DNA of 64,000 nt, from NCBI GenBank assembly GCA_041655275.1, contig JBBAFU010000008.1:89247-153246 (forward strand). The letters are read 5' to 3'. Positions 49,894-58,562 of the stretch are shown piece by piece. The translations under genes and the position numbers were made by a program. This stretch comes from JAJYRX01 sp041655275 (GTDB lineage: Bacteria; Pseudomonadota; Gammaproteobacteria; Burkholderiales; Burkholderiaceae_B). The number at the start of each line of letters is the position of its first letter. The first letter of the stretch is position 1. The notes under the pieces are model-generated. The model had not been told where the DNA came from and searched no databases. It saw nothing but the letters and a program-made list of their open reading frames with translations.

Positions 49894-52800
49894 TCAGGCA
49901 ACGCCCGATGAAGCAAACAACATGGCATTTATGCCATTTACGTCAATCAATTCAATATTTTCGTTGTCCTGATAACCAGGCACATTCTGTATGTTTAACA
50001 TACCTAATGCTAATGGCTCACTTTCAGAACTGGTGCCTTCCCCCTTGAAACCACTCATGATGATATCTTCCAGATGAGCATCTTTAACCCCATTGAGCTC
50101 TATACCAAACCAAGTGTTCGATGCCGGAGTTGAGTTTACCTGAAGGCCTTTGATAAAAACATCCATCACATCATTCAGGGTAATGCCCTGGCCTGATGCT
50201 TCAACAAAAACATCCAAGATGGTCAAGCCCTGGAGGTTGTACTGCTCATCCGTTTCCGACCGCGCCATAATGGCATGCTCTCCGCTGATCTTGAATTCCT
50301 GCAAAGTAACATCGCTGATCTGCTTCGATGCATTACTGCCACCGTATCCCAAATAGTCAATACGGATATCAGCAGTCAGTGTCGTAGCCTCTACGCCTTG
50401 CCCACGTAACTCAATATTGCCAAACAAGCTTACCGTTCCGCTGTCTTCAGAAAAGTTGCCGCTACCCAGAAGTACTGTGCCAATCTGATCTGCATAGAGT
50501 GGATTGCCTGCCAGGAGATCAACCGCAGCCTGTATCGACTGGCCAGGCGCTACAGGCACTACATTTTCACCTACAAGCTCATCCGCACCGAAGTTGGCTC
50601 CGTCAGGCCACACCAGCCCGATATGCACATTCGAGCTGTTTATATTGTTGAAACTATTATTTTCAATCTGAACCTGCCCTATGATCTGGTTGCCTTGCAG
50701 GCCTATTGCATGCTCCATGTGGGAAAAAGCATTACCAGTCAGAATCAGCGTGGCAGGACCATCGGTCGATATTCCAGAGCCATTGAATTGGCTACCTGTC
50801 ACTTCCAATGATGATTTGGGGTTGATGTAAATAGCGCTGCTTGCCCAATTTTCAAACTCGACCTGATCAAGCGTCACTTCACTGGCCACATTATATGTGG
50901 TCTGAATTCCATAAAGGCCACCGTCGTTGCCATTGAAGTGAATATCGCTGATATTCACATTGCCAGTATTGATATGGATGCCTACGCCTTCCGTACCGCC
51001 ATACGCCGCACCCTGCGCCAACCCATTCTGAATGCTGCCGCCACCATAGAGGTTAAATGACTCTCCCATACCCACATCAACAAAGAAACCCCCATCTACG
51101 ATCGCACCCTCATCCAGATAAACATTGAGGCCAGGTGTAGTCACTTTCGAACTGGCCGTGTACTCACCCGCAGCGACATAAACTGTATCCCCGGAATGGG
51201 CCGAATTGCTGAAAACCTCCAGCCCGGCCAGATGTCCCGCTCCATGCGCGGAGACGCTGCCATCATGGTTGTGGACCACGAGCACTGCACCAGCAGCACC
51301 CTCCTGATTGAAATCAGGACGTTCAATGCCGTGGGCCATGTCCCAGAGGGCGCCATTAACCTGGTCTGCCTGCTCGTCCGAGTACCCGCCGACATAGGGC
51401 CGATCCGCATACTCGCCTGCACGATCAAGATAAAGATCCAGCAAACCACTCCAGCTCAGGGACTTGTCCAATGCCGAATACGCCTCATGTGGGGTTTGTG
51501 CCGTATGGTTATTGGCGGAAAGCCGGTCTTGCAAGGTAGCACGGTCCAGCTCGCCGAGCAGATTGTCATGAATGCTTTGCGCCCGCGTAGGTTCGTTAAA
51601 CGTGTCAGTCGTCTTCCCCAAAAAATCAGCAAAGGCCGGGCGATCCTGTTGAAGATAGTCAACGTACAGCAATGCCAGCTCGGCCTTGGCAACGGTCAGG
51701 GAAGTGTTGTAATAAGCAGCCTCAAGACCTTCTTCCGCCCACTGGCTGTAATAATCCTGATCAAGATATATCCAACCGAGCTTGATGTAATCGCTGATAC
51801 CGTCATTGACCGTCAGCGTAGCTGCTCCTTCATCCAGCAGACTGGCAAACAGAACTTTTGCAATATCAATGTCATCCGTCACGCGTGCGCCCTTGGCTTC
51901 GCTCCCGGTCCATCCGGCCTGAGTCAACTCGAGATCGGTAACATCGACACTGCCTTCACCTACGAACATCACGTCAAGTGCATGCAGTGCAGCGCCCGCC
52001 ACCTTCAGATTTACACCTTCATCCACCTGGATGCGTGACTGAGTGTCCTGGCTCAACGGTGTGGGTCCGGTCGCGTCAACATCGTCGCGACTGAACGTGG
52101 CGTAACCACTTTCATCGACAGACATGACAATGTCACCGATGGCAGTCCCGCCGAATACCCAGATGCCATCGACATCGGTGACTGTAAAGGTATTGGCTGC
52201 GTAATTCGTCACCTTGAAAGGACTGGCAGTGGCTGGTGCCGGGTTACCCGCCACATCCTCAACAGCACCCGCACCTATACTGAGTTCAGCAATCTGGCGG
52301 AACAGTATCGGTTGTGCAAGCTCCAGCGTCAGCGTCTGCCCGCTTGCCGAGAAACCGCTGACATCCACCACAGACTCGTCGCCAACCTCAAGCGTGAATG
52401 CACTGGCTTGCACGCCGGATGGTATAAAAACAGCCTCGTTATACTGAATCGTGATGGCACTGCCGTCCGTGCTGGTGGCCATCGACAGAATTTCTGGCGC
52501 TGTCATATCAACTGTGACTGCGCCCAGTTGCGCTGCCACACCAACATTGCCGGCACCATCTATTTGGCGCACCTGGATAGTGCCAGCCCCATACTCACCT
52601 GCGGTCAGCACAAAGCTCGTACCCTCACCAGACTGCCAGGTATCACCGCTATCCGTGCTGTACTCCCAGTGGCCCCCTTCCTCGGCCGGCGTCACGCTGA
52701 CGGTACCGTTATTCGTGATGCCATCCGTCCCGGAATCTCCCGTATCAGCCAATAGTCCCACTATCGGCGCTGCCGGAGGCAGATTATCCAGTGCCGAAGT

Positions 52801-53943
52801 CTCGATGCGACCATTGACGGCACCACTGCCGTCACGCAAGGCGCCCGGCGCAATTTCGAACGCAAGATCATTGGACCGCACCGGCTCTGCGAACGTGATG
52901 ACGAGATTGCCCCCGGTAACAGCGGCGCTGTCAGCAGCGCCCAGTGGCACGAAGCTCTCGCCATCGACACGCACCCGGATCGCAGCCTTGAGATCAGCTG
53001 TGTTGGTGAACACAAAGCTCTCGAAGTCAATTGTGGCCTGCTGAGAGTCCGTGCTCACCCTAACTTCATGAGCGGTATTGAAGACTGCCGGGTCAGGCCC
53101 GGGGTCATCGGGATCATCATCGGGATTTTCGTCAGGATCGGGCGCTTCCGGCTCGGGCTCGGGCTCGGGCTCGGGCTCAGGATCCGGCCCGGCTGAACCA
53201 CCCTCGCCCCCGTCACCCGCATCCACCATCCCCACCCCTTCCGGCGGTGTGTAATCGGCGGGCGGCGCAGCCCCTTCTTCCGGTGCCCAGCCCTCGGGGC
53301 CGGTGAAGCTCTCGAAGAAAGGTGCCACCGACTCGACGCGCGCCCACGCGCCCCACGCATCTCCGTGCGCCAGCGCTTCCTGGAAGACTTCATCGTCATC
53401 GAACCAGGAAAGATCGACACCATTGCCAAGATCACGGCCTTCGCCAATGCCATGAAGCAACAGATGTTCGAGACCGTTCACCTGGCCCCGGGCCACGGCA
53501 TCGGCCACGTCGGGATTGGCGTCCAGATAGGCGCCCATATCGATCGCCGGCGTCAAAGGGCGGCCCTCATTCTGCCCGTAATTCAGGAAATGTTCGACGG
53601 CCGTGGTTTCACCCCGCCGCACGGCCGCCGCCACATCCGGATTGTGATCCAGATAGAAATCGGGATCGAACAAGGGCGAAGGCGAACGCCCTTCCGATGT
53701 TCCAAACGTCGCAAAATGATCATAGGCCGTCGTTTCACCGCGCTCCACGGCCGCTGCCACATCAGGATTTTCCGACAGATAGAAGGCGGGGTCGAATATG
53801 GGCGAAGGGGAGCGCCCCTCCTGCTTGCCATACATCTCGAAATGCTGCAGGGCACTGTGGAAGCCGCCGGCTTCCACAGCCGCACGCACATCCGGGTTTT
53901 GAGCCAGATACCATGCCTCATTGAATTCGATGCTTGCAATCAT
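49894..53943 (-). CDS. large repeat, Ig-like and beta-helix protein, probably extracellular
   Basis: A 1349-residue protein of unknown function. Residues 7-175 are four repeats of about 42 residues (Y-L-x-x-N-P-D-V-A-A-A-V...H-F-x-x-F/Y-G-x-x-E-G-R). An acidic linker follows at about 260-310 with five or more Glu-Pro pairs and D-P-D-E-N-P-D-D-D-P-D-D. Then come Ig-like/SwmB-type units (W-E-Y-S-T-D-S-G-D-T-W and V-E-D-V-A-G-N-P-A). A helical segment without recognisable family follows. The C-terminal 450 or so residues form a right-handed beta-helix in two parts (G-D-T-V-Y-V-A-A-G-E-Y and P-G-Q-S-I-Q-A-A-V-D). There is no N-terminal signal peptide, no RTX nonapeptide and no autotransporter barrel; export, if any, would be by type I secretion. 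The beta-helix region is visibly less GC-rich than its neighbours. It shares its repeats with the gene at 57412-58353. Confidence 0.85.
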   Translation of the reverse strand: MIASIEFNEAWYLAQNPDVRAAVEAGGFHSALQHFEMYGKQEGRSPSPIFDPAFYLSENPDVAAAVERGETTAYDHFATFGTSEGRSPSPLFDPDFYLDHNPDVAAAVRRGETTAVEHFLNYGQNEGRPLTPAIDMGAYLDANPDVADAVARGQVNGLEHLLLHGIGEGRDLGNGVDLSWFDDDEVFQEALAHGDAWGAWARVESVAPFFESFTGPEGWAPEEGAAPPADYTPPEGVGMVDAGDGGEGGSAGPDPEPEPEPEPEPEAPDPDENPDDDPDDPGPDPAVFNTAHEVRVSTDSQQATIDFESFVFTNTADLKAAIRVRVDGESFVPLGAADSAAVTGGNLVITFAEPVRSNDLAFEIAPGALRDGSGAVNGRIETSALDNLPPAAPIVGLLADTGDSGTDGITNNGTVSVTPAEEGGHWEYSTDSGDTWQSGEGTSFVLTAGEYGAGTIQVRQIDGAGNVGVAAQLGAVTVDMTAPEILSMATSTDGSAITIQYNEAVFIPSGVQASAFTLEVGDESVVDVSGFSASGQTLTLELAQPILFRQIAELSIGAGAVEDVAGNPAPATASPFKVTNYAANTFTVTDVDGIWVFGGTAIGDIVMSVDESGYATFSRDDVDATGPTPLSQDTQSRIQVDEGVNLKVAGAALHALDVMFVGEGSVDVTDLELTQAGWTGSEAKGARVTDDIDIAKVLFASLLDEGAATLTVNDGISDYIKLGWIYLDQDYYSQWAEEGLEAAYYNTSLTVAKAELALLYVDYLQQDRPAFADFLGKTTDTFNEPTRAQSIHDNLLGELDRATLQDRLSANNHTAQTPHEAYSALDKSLSWSGLLDLYLDRAGEYADRPYVGGYSDEQADQVNGALWDMAHGIERPDFNQEGAAGAVLVVHNHDGSVSAHGAGHLAGLEVFSNSAHSGDTVYVAAGEYTASSKVTTPGLNVYLDEGAIVDGGFFVDVGMGESFNLYGGGSIQNGLAQGAAYGGTEGVGIHINTGNVNISDIHFNGNDGGLYGIQTTYNVASEVTLDQVEFENWASSAIYINPKSSLEVTGSQFNGSGISTDGPATLILTGNAFSHMEHAIGLQGNQIIGQVQIENNSFNNINSSNVHIGLVWPDGANFGADELVGENVVPVAPGQSIQAAVDLLAGNPLYADQIGTVLLGSGNFSEDSGTVSLFGNIELRGQGVEATTLTADIRIDYLGYGGSNASKQISDVTLQEFKISGEHAIMARSETDEQYNLQGLTILDVFVEASGQGITLNDVMDVFIKGLQVNSTPASNTWFGIELNGVKDAHLEDIIMSGFKGEGTSSESEPLALGMLNIQNVPGYQDNENIELIDVNGINAMLFASSGVA
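53150..53179. repeat. hexanucleotide tandem repeat (GGCTCG) in the acidic linker
   Basis: Five copies of a 6-base unit, the last with one change, encode the Glu-Pro run of the 1349-residue protein. Because 6 is a multiple of 3, slippage would change linker length and not the frame. Confidence 0.8.
53419..53925. repeat. four tandem repeat units of about 126 bases in the large protein gene
   Basis: These encode residues 7-49, 50-91, 92-133 and 134-175. Units 2 and 3 are close at DNA level and also resemble the first unit of the 57412-58353 gene. For example, GTGGTTTCACC and CACGGCCGC recur in order. Confidence 0.8.
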
Positions 53944-54242
53944 GGATTCACCTTTTGTCCTTGAAAGCCACAGAAATACTTGCAGGGCAGATTTACACAA
54001 ACCAGGGGAGATTTACATTTCCTGACAGTTGACCCGAACCATCCTAACTCAAAATAGCTCGAAAATGGCAGAAATTAATTAATTTCAAAAAACAAACGTT
54101 TTACAAGGCATATTTACGGAACTTCAAGCCCTCCTTTCCAGAGAACTGTTGGTTTTCTGCAAAACAAAGTTTAAGCATAAACGTCAGCATTAGGCCTTGA
54201 TTTTCGGTATCCTGTCCAAAATCACCCCTCATCCGGAACACG
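53944..54242. promoter_or_regulatory. AT-rich divergent intergenic region with 16-base palindrome
   Basis: This gene-free 299-base stretch between the large repeat gene and phnA is much more AT-rich than the window. It has a perfect palindrome GAAATTAATTAATTTC at 54071-54086 and two copies of AGATTTACA near 53990-54020. Divergent promoters and an operator are likely; I cannot assign a regulator. Confidence 0.55.
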
Positions 54243-55505
54243 ATGACAACACCCATGACTTCACCGGCACACGCCGGCATTACCGTCAACGGCCGCCACT
54301 ATCACTGGCCACAGCAACCCACGGTCGTGGTCTGCCTTGACGGCTCTGCACCCGGCTACATTGAGGCAGCCGTGGATGCCGGGCTCGCGCCCAATCTGCG
54401 GCGCATCATGCATGAGGGCTACTGCCAGACCGGCCGGTGTGTGATTCCCAGCTTCACCAACCCCAACAACCTGTCGATCGCCACCGGCCGCCCGCCTTCT
54501 GTGCACGGGATCAGCGGCAACTTCCATCTGGATCGCGACACCGGCGAGGCGCAGATGATGAATGATGTGCGCTTCCTGCGGGCACCCACCCTGTTTCAGG
54601 CTTTTCATGCGGCAGGGGCCGGCGTTGCAGTCGTGACCGCCAAGGACAAGCTGCGCGCCCTGCTGGGTAACGGCCTGGACTGCCGCAGCGGCCGGGCCGT
54701 TATCGTCTCCGCCGAGAAAGCGGACGAGGCAACACTGGACGTCAATGGCGTGACCGCCCTGCCCGAACAGCTGGGCCTGCCTCTGCCGCCGGTCTATTCG
54801 GCCGCTCTGTCGGAATTTGTCTTTGCCACCGGAACACGCCTGCTGCGCAATGGCATGGCTGATCTCATGTATCTGTCCACCACCGACTATGTGCAGCACA
54901 AGGCCGCACCCGGCACCCCGGTGGCGAATGCTTTCTACGCCATGTTCGACCGCTATGTGGCACAGTGGCTGGCCATGGATTGTGTACTGGGCATCACCGC
55001 CGATCATGGCATGAATGCCAAGCATCATCCTGACGGCAGTCCGCGCGTCGTATGGCTGCAGGATGTGCTTGATGCCCGGCTGGGCGCAGGGCGGGCCCGT
55101 GTCATCCTGCCGATTACCGACCCCTACGTCGCCCATCACGGTGCTCTGGGCTCATTTGCAACCATCTATCTTGCGCCCGACACCAATATCGAAGCCGTAC
55201 AAGCGCATCTGGCCGCACTGGACGGCGTCGATGACGCGCTGGACAATGCGACCGCCTGCGCACGCTTCGATCTGCCGGCGGACCGGGTTGGCGATCTCGT
55301 CATTCTCGGTGACCGCAACACGGCACTGGGTGGCGCAGCCCATGCCCACGATCTTTCAGGGCTGGACGTTCCCCTGCGCTCGCACGGCGGTCTTGCGGAA
55401 CAGGCTGTGCCGGTGCTCGTGAACCGGCGCATACACCGGTCCGCTGCACACTCCCTGCATAATTACGACATCTTCGATCTGGTGCTGAATCATGTCCACG
55501 ATTGA
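54243..55505 (+). CDS. phnA: phosphonoacetate hydrolase
   Basis: PhnA splits phosphonoacetate into acetate and phosphate, letting cells use phosphonates even with phosphate present. It is a 420-residue zinc enzyme of the alkaline phosphatase superfamily. The nucleophile Thr is T72 in S-F-T-N-P-N-N, and a metal Asp is D33 in V-C-L-D-G-S-A-P-G-Y. Further metal ligands lie in T-T-D-Y-V-Q-H-K, A-D-H-G-M-N-A-K-H and A-H-H-G-A. The stop overlaps phnY by 14 bases. No phosphonate transporter or LysR-type regulator is in the window. Confidence 0.93.
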   Translation: MTTPMTSPAHAGITVNGRHYHWPQQPTVVVCLDGSAPGYIEAAVDAGLAPNLRRIMHEGYCQTGRCVIPSFTNPNNLSIATGRPPSVHGISGNFHLDRDTGEAQMMNDVRFLRAPTLFQAFHAAGAGVAVVTAKDKLRALLGNGLDCRSGRAVIVSAEKADEATLDVNGVTALPEQLGLPLPPVYSAALSEFVFATGTRLLRNGMADLMYLSTTDYVQHKAAPGTPVANAFYAMFDRYVAQWLAMDCVLGITADHGMNAKHHPDGSPRVVWLQDVLDARLGAGRARVILPITDPYVAHHGALGSFATIYLAPDTNIEAVQAHLAALDGVDDALDNATACARFDLPADRVGDLVILGDRNTALGGAAHAHDLSGLDVPLRSHGGLAEQAVPVLVNRRIHRSAAHSLHNYDIFDLVLNHVHD

Positions 55506-56886
55506 CGTTCTGAACCCCTGGACCGGGGAATGTGTCGGCAGCGTGCCATCCATGACAAAGCAGGAAGTCAACGCACGCTTCGAACAGGCACAAGCCTGCC
55601 GCCCCCGCTTGAGCCGGCACCAGCGACAGACCATTCTGCTGAATACCGCCGGACTGATTCGCCGGAATGTCGATCGCCTGGCGCGGCTGATCACTGCAGA
55701 ATCAGGCCTGTGCCTGAAAGATTCACACTATGAGGTCGGGCGCGCAGAAGATGTCTGGGCCTTCGCCGCGCAGCGCGTGCTGCACGATGATGGCGAGACC
55801 CATGCCTGCGATATCAGTGCACATGGCCAGGCGCGACGCATCTTCACCGAAAGACGCCCGCTACTGGGTGTCATTGGCGCCATCACGCCATTCAATCACC
55901 CGTTGAACATGGTGAGCCACAAGCTGGCGCCGGCGGTCGCGACGAACAATCGCTGCGTGCTCAAGCCCACCGAGCAGACGCCGCTCACGGCGCTCGCCCT
56001 GGCCGAGCTGATGTACGAAGCCGGCCTGCCGCGCGACATGCTGCACGTCGTGACCGGAGATCCGGCAACAGTGGGCGAGGCACTGGTCACCGATCCGGAC
56101 TGCGAGCTGGTCACCTTCACCGGCTCGGTAAGCATAGGCCACCACATTGCCCGCCTGGCCGGTCCGCGCCGCTGCATCCTGGAGCTGGGCGGCAACGACC
56201 CGCTCATCATCATGGCGGATGCCGACCTGCAGCGGGCGGCCGACCTGGCCGTTCTGGGTGCCACGCGCAACTCGGGCCAGCGCTGCACGGCAGTGAAACG
56301 CATCCTGGTGGTGGACAGCGTGGCCGATGGCCTTGTCAGCGCCATTCTGGAGCGCACCCGCAACCTGCGCTGCGGCGACCCCATGGACCCCGCGACCGAC
56401 GTGGGCACCGTCATCAGTGCCACTGCCGCCGAAGACATAGCACGCCGCGTGCATGATGCCGTAAGCCGTGGCGCACGCCTGCTGCACGGCGGCGAGCGCT
56501 ATGGCGCCCTGCTGCCACCCTGCGTACTGGATCATGTGCCACCGGATTGCGAGCTGGTGCGCGAAGAGACCTTTGGCCCCGTGATTCCCGTGATCCGTGT
56601 GCCGGATGACATCGAGGCCATCATCACCATTGCCAACAGCACTGCCTTCGGCCTGTCCTCGGGCGTATGCACCCAGCGCATGGACCATATCATGCGCTTC
56701 GTGGAAGCGCTGGACGTCGGTACCGTCAATATCTGGGAAGTGCCGGGGTATCGCACGGAAATGTCGCCATTTGGCGGCATCAAGCATTCCGGCAACGGTA
56801 TCAAGGAAGGCATCATCGAAGCCATGAGGGCCTATACCACGGTGCGCACATGGTCCCTGCCCTGGGGCGGCAACTGGCCCTGTTAA
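55492..56886 (+). CDS. phnY: phosphonoacetaldehyde dehydrogenase
   Basis: PhnY oxidises phosphonoacetaldehyde to phosphonoacetate with NAD, making the substrate of PhnA. The 464-residue aldehyde dehydrogenase has catalytic C265 in N-S-G-Q-R-C-T-A-V-K-R and E231 in L-E-L-G-G-N-D. The oxyanion Asn is in F-N-H-P-L-N. Substrate identity comes mainly from the overlap with phnA and from family resemblance; it is an inference. The transaminase PhnW that would supply phosphonoacetaldehyde from 2-aminoethylphosphonate is not nearby. Confidence 0.9.
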   Translation: MSTIDVLNPWTGECVGSVPSMTKQEVNARFEQAQACRPRLSRHQRQTILLNTAGLIRRNVDRLARLITAESGLCLKDSHYEVGRAEDVWAFAAQRVLHDDGETHACDISAHGQARRIFTERRPLLGVIGAITPFNHPLNMVSHKLAPAVATNNRCVLKPTEQTPLTALALAELMYEAGLPRDMLHVVTGDPATVGEALVTDPDCELVTFTGSVSIGHHIARLAGPRRCILELGGNDPLIIMADADLQRAADLAVLGATRNSGQRCTAVKRILVVDSVADGLVSAILERTRNLRCGDPMDPATDVGTVISATAAEDIARRVHDAVSRGARLLHGGERYGALLPPCVLDHVPPDCELVREETFGPVIPVIRVPDDIEAIITIANSTAFGLSSGVCTQRMDHIMRFVEALDVGTVNIWEVPGYRTEMSPFGGIKHSGNGIKEGIIEAMRAYTTVRTWSLPWGGNWPC

Positions 56887-56922
56887 ACTGTGCTGCCCTC
56901 CTGATTCCGACGTTGCCTGCGC

Positions 56923-57366
56923 ATGAGTATTGCCCATTTCGACGACCTGATTGCAGAGGCCCGGCGCCAGCCGGACCCCCAGCGCCTGCTGTTCGTGTTC
57001 ACGTGCGTGGAGCGCCCCGATGACGCCACCGCCGAACAGATGGCCGCCTTCGAAGCAGGCCATGGCGGCGCACTCGTACCCCTGGCAATGGTGGATCGCA
57101 GCCTGGATGAGATCGACAGCTTCGCCGCCCTGTGCGCCGAAGCGAGCCAGGTCCTATCGGAATGGTCGGTGGTATTCGTCGGCGCACTGGCTGGCCGCCA
57201 TCCGGTGGCGCCGACGTCAGAACAGGCGGAAGGGCCGCTCAACCGCATGGTGGAAATGATACGCACGGGCACCGTTGGATCGCTGGCCGCATTTGATACC
57301 CGGGGCAAGGCCATGCAGCTGCACGGCGAGCTGAGTGATTTCAACCCGCCCATGGCCCCGGAATGA
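56923..57366 (+). CDS. conserved hypothetical protein
   Basis: A 147-residue protein beginning M-S-I-A-H-F-D-D-L-I-A-E-A-R. It has P-Q-R-L-L-F-V-F near residue 20, G-G-A-L-V-P-L-A-M-V-D, and W-S-V-V-F-V-G-A-L near 80. No catalytic motif or membrane segment is visible; it looks like a small alpha/beta cytosolic protein. I recall similar proteins in many Burkholderiales carrying a misleading 'ribonucleotide reductase subunit alpha' label. Nothing here supports that function. It follows phnY by 36 bases on the same strand. Confidence 0.8.
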   Translation: MSIAHFDDLIAEARRQPDPQRLLFVFTCVERPDDATAEQMAAFEAGHGGALVPLAMVDRSLDEIDSFAALCAEASQVLSEWSVVFVGALAGRHPVAPTSEQAEGPLNRMVEMIRTGTVGSLAAFDTRGKAMQLHGELSDFNPPMAPE

Positions 57367-57370
57367 AGAA

Positions 57371-57388
57371 GCGCCCCTTGCGGGGCGC
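57371..57388. terminator. bidirectional terminator hairpin
   Basis: GCGCCCC and GGGGCGC with a 4-base loop, between the convergent genes ending at 57366 and 57412. On the minus strand it is followed by TTCTTC, a weak T-tract. Confidence 0.65.
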
Positions 57389-57411
57389 CTGCAATACCGA
57401 CGCAAGATCGT

Positions 57412-58353
57412 TCAGAAAAAGCCGTCGAATATATCACCGTACTCGGGCGGCAGGAGTCCGGGCAGGCTCCCGGCGAAATCCATTGCCGCGTCCATATTGA
57501 TGAACGGCATTACCTCCTCTGGCGTAATCAATTCCAGAAGCTGGGTTTTATAAGGCTCCATCAATCCCGAACCATCTGGTTCAAGATAGGCAGGGTTGTC
57601 CAGACCCGCATCCCGGACCAGTTGCTGCACATGAGCCGTCAGGCCCTCGATATCGACCAGATCCTCGGGGATGTTCTGCAATTCCTCCATGAGCGAATCC
57701 AGATAGTCCTGAAACCAATCTGGCACATCAAGGTTCGGACCACCATCACCATCACCATCCCCGTCATCATCCTCGCCCACCAGGCCATCACCCGGCGGCA
57801 TCGGGGGCAGGCCGCCGAACTCGTCGGCAACCTGGGCAATCAGGTCATAGACCGTGAGGCTGCCATCCATGAGACCTGCAATCACACCCGGCTCGTCCAG
57901 TAGCGACCAGATGCTGCCTCCATCGGTGGCCTCGCGCCAAGCCTGCATGTCCACGCCCGGGTTGAAATCGCGCAGCTCCTGGCTGCCAAAGAGTGCAAAA
58001 TGCTGGGTTGCCGTCATGATTCCGGCCAGCACTGCGCCATGGACATCAGTGTTGGTTTGCAGATAGTAATTCGCATCAAAGCCCTCGAAAGGGCTGCGAT
58101 CTTCGAACATGCCGAAGGCCTCGAAATGATCGTAGGCACTGGCAAATGCACCCGCAGCAATGGCCTCTGCCACATCGGGATTTCGCTCAAGATAATAGGC
58201 AGGATCGAACCACAGGCTGGCGATCCGGCCTTCGGCCCGACCGTACATCTGGAAATGTTGTTCCGCCGTGGTTTCACCGCGGCTCACGGCCGCGGCAACA
58301 TCGGGATTGAACAAGAGATAAAGCTGGGGATTGAACAGCGAAGCGACGGACAT
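57412..58353 (-). CDS. small NPDV-repeat acidic protein, paralogous to the 49894-53943 protein
   Basis: A 313-residue protein of unknown function. Residues 7-48, 49-91 and 92-133 are three repeats (Y-L-x-x-N-P-D-V...H-F...F/Y-G...E-G/D-R). A helical region follows, then an Asp-Gly linker near 213-222 (D-D-D-G-D-G-D-G-D-G-G). The C-terminal part is rich in Leu, Glu and Pro and ends G-D-I-F-D-G-F-F. There is no signal peptide or membrane helix. AAGGAG lies 8 bases before the ATG. It shares repeat type and acidic-linker layout with the large protein but lacks Ig-like and beta-helix parts. Secretion by a type I system or a cell-surface role is speculation. Confidence 0.82.
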   Translation of the reverse strand: MSVASLFNPQLYLLFNPDVAAAVSRGETTAEQHFQMYGRAEGRIASLWFDPAYYLERNPDVAEAIAAGAFASAYDHFEAFGMFEDRSPFEGFDANYYLQTNTDVHGAVLAGIMTATQHFALFGSQELRDFNPGVDMQAWREATDGGSIWSLLDEPGVIAGLMDGSLTVYDLIAQVADEFGGLPPMPPGDGLVGEDDDGDGDGDGGPNLDVPDWFQDYLDSLMEELQNIPEDLVDIEGLTAHVQQLVRDAGLDNPAYLEPDGSGLMEPYKTQLLELITPEEVMPFINMDAAMDFAGSLPGLLPPEYGDIFDGFF

Positions 58354-58437
58354 TCTTTTTTCTCCTTGGCCGGGCCTTTGAATTTTCAAGCTTTCTTCCT
58401 GGGCCAAGCTTACAGGCGAGTCCTGCTTTAGGCCATA

Positions 58438-58447
58438 GGGTTAACCC
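58438..58447. promoter_or_regulatory. 10-base palindrome between the repeat gene and usp genes
   Basis: GGGTTAACCC is a perfect palindrome in the 209-base divergent gap. On the minus strand it lies between a weak TTGTCT and TATGGC, spaced 17, so it could be an operator for the repeat gene. Confidence 0.3.
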
Positions 58448-58521
58448 AAGGTATAGACAAGTTTGGCGCGGCACGGCACTCCGACCGGCGGCAGATGCCC
58501 GTTTTCCTCTGATATTTCCCC

Positions 58522-58527
58522 TATACT
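58522..58527 (+). promoter_or_regulatory. candidate -10 box of the usp genes
   Basis: TATACT lies 36 bases before the first usp start, with no good -35. Confidence 0.3.
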
Positions 58528-58562
58528 ATGCAAAATATTTCTCAATATTCCAGGAGACTTTC

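Noticed and set aside
49894..53943. RTX toxin or autotransporter
   Set aside because: There are no G-G-x-G-x-D nonapeptides, no signal peptide and no C-terminal barrel; the acidic linker alone is not a calcium-binding repeat.
56923..57366. Ribonucleotide reductase subunit
   Set aside because: At 147 residues with no radical, Cys or ATP-cone motif it cannot be one; the label would be an annotation carry-over.
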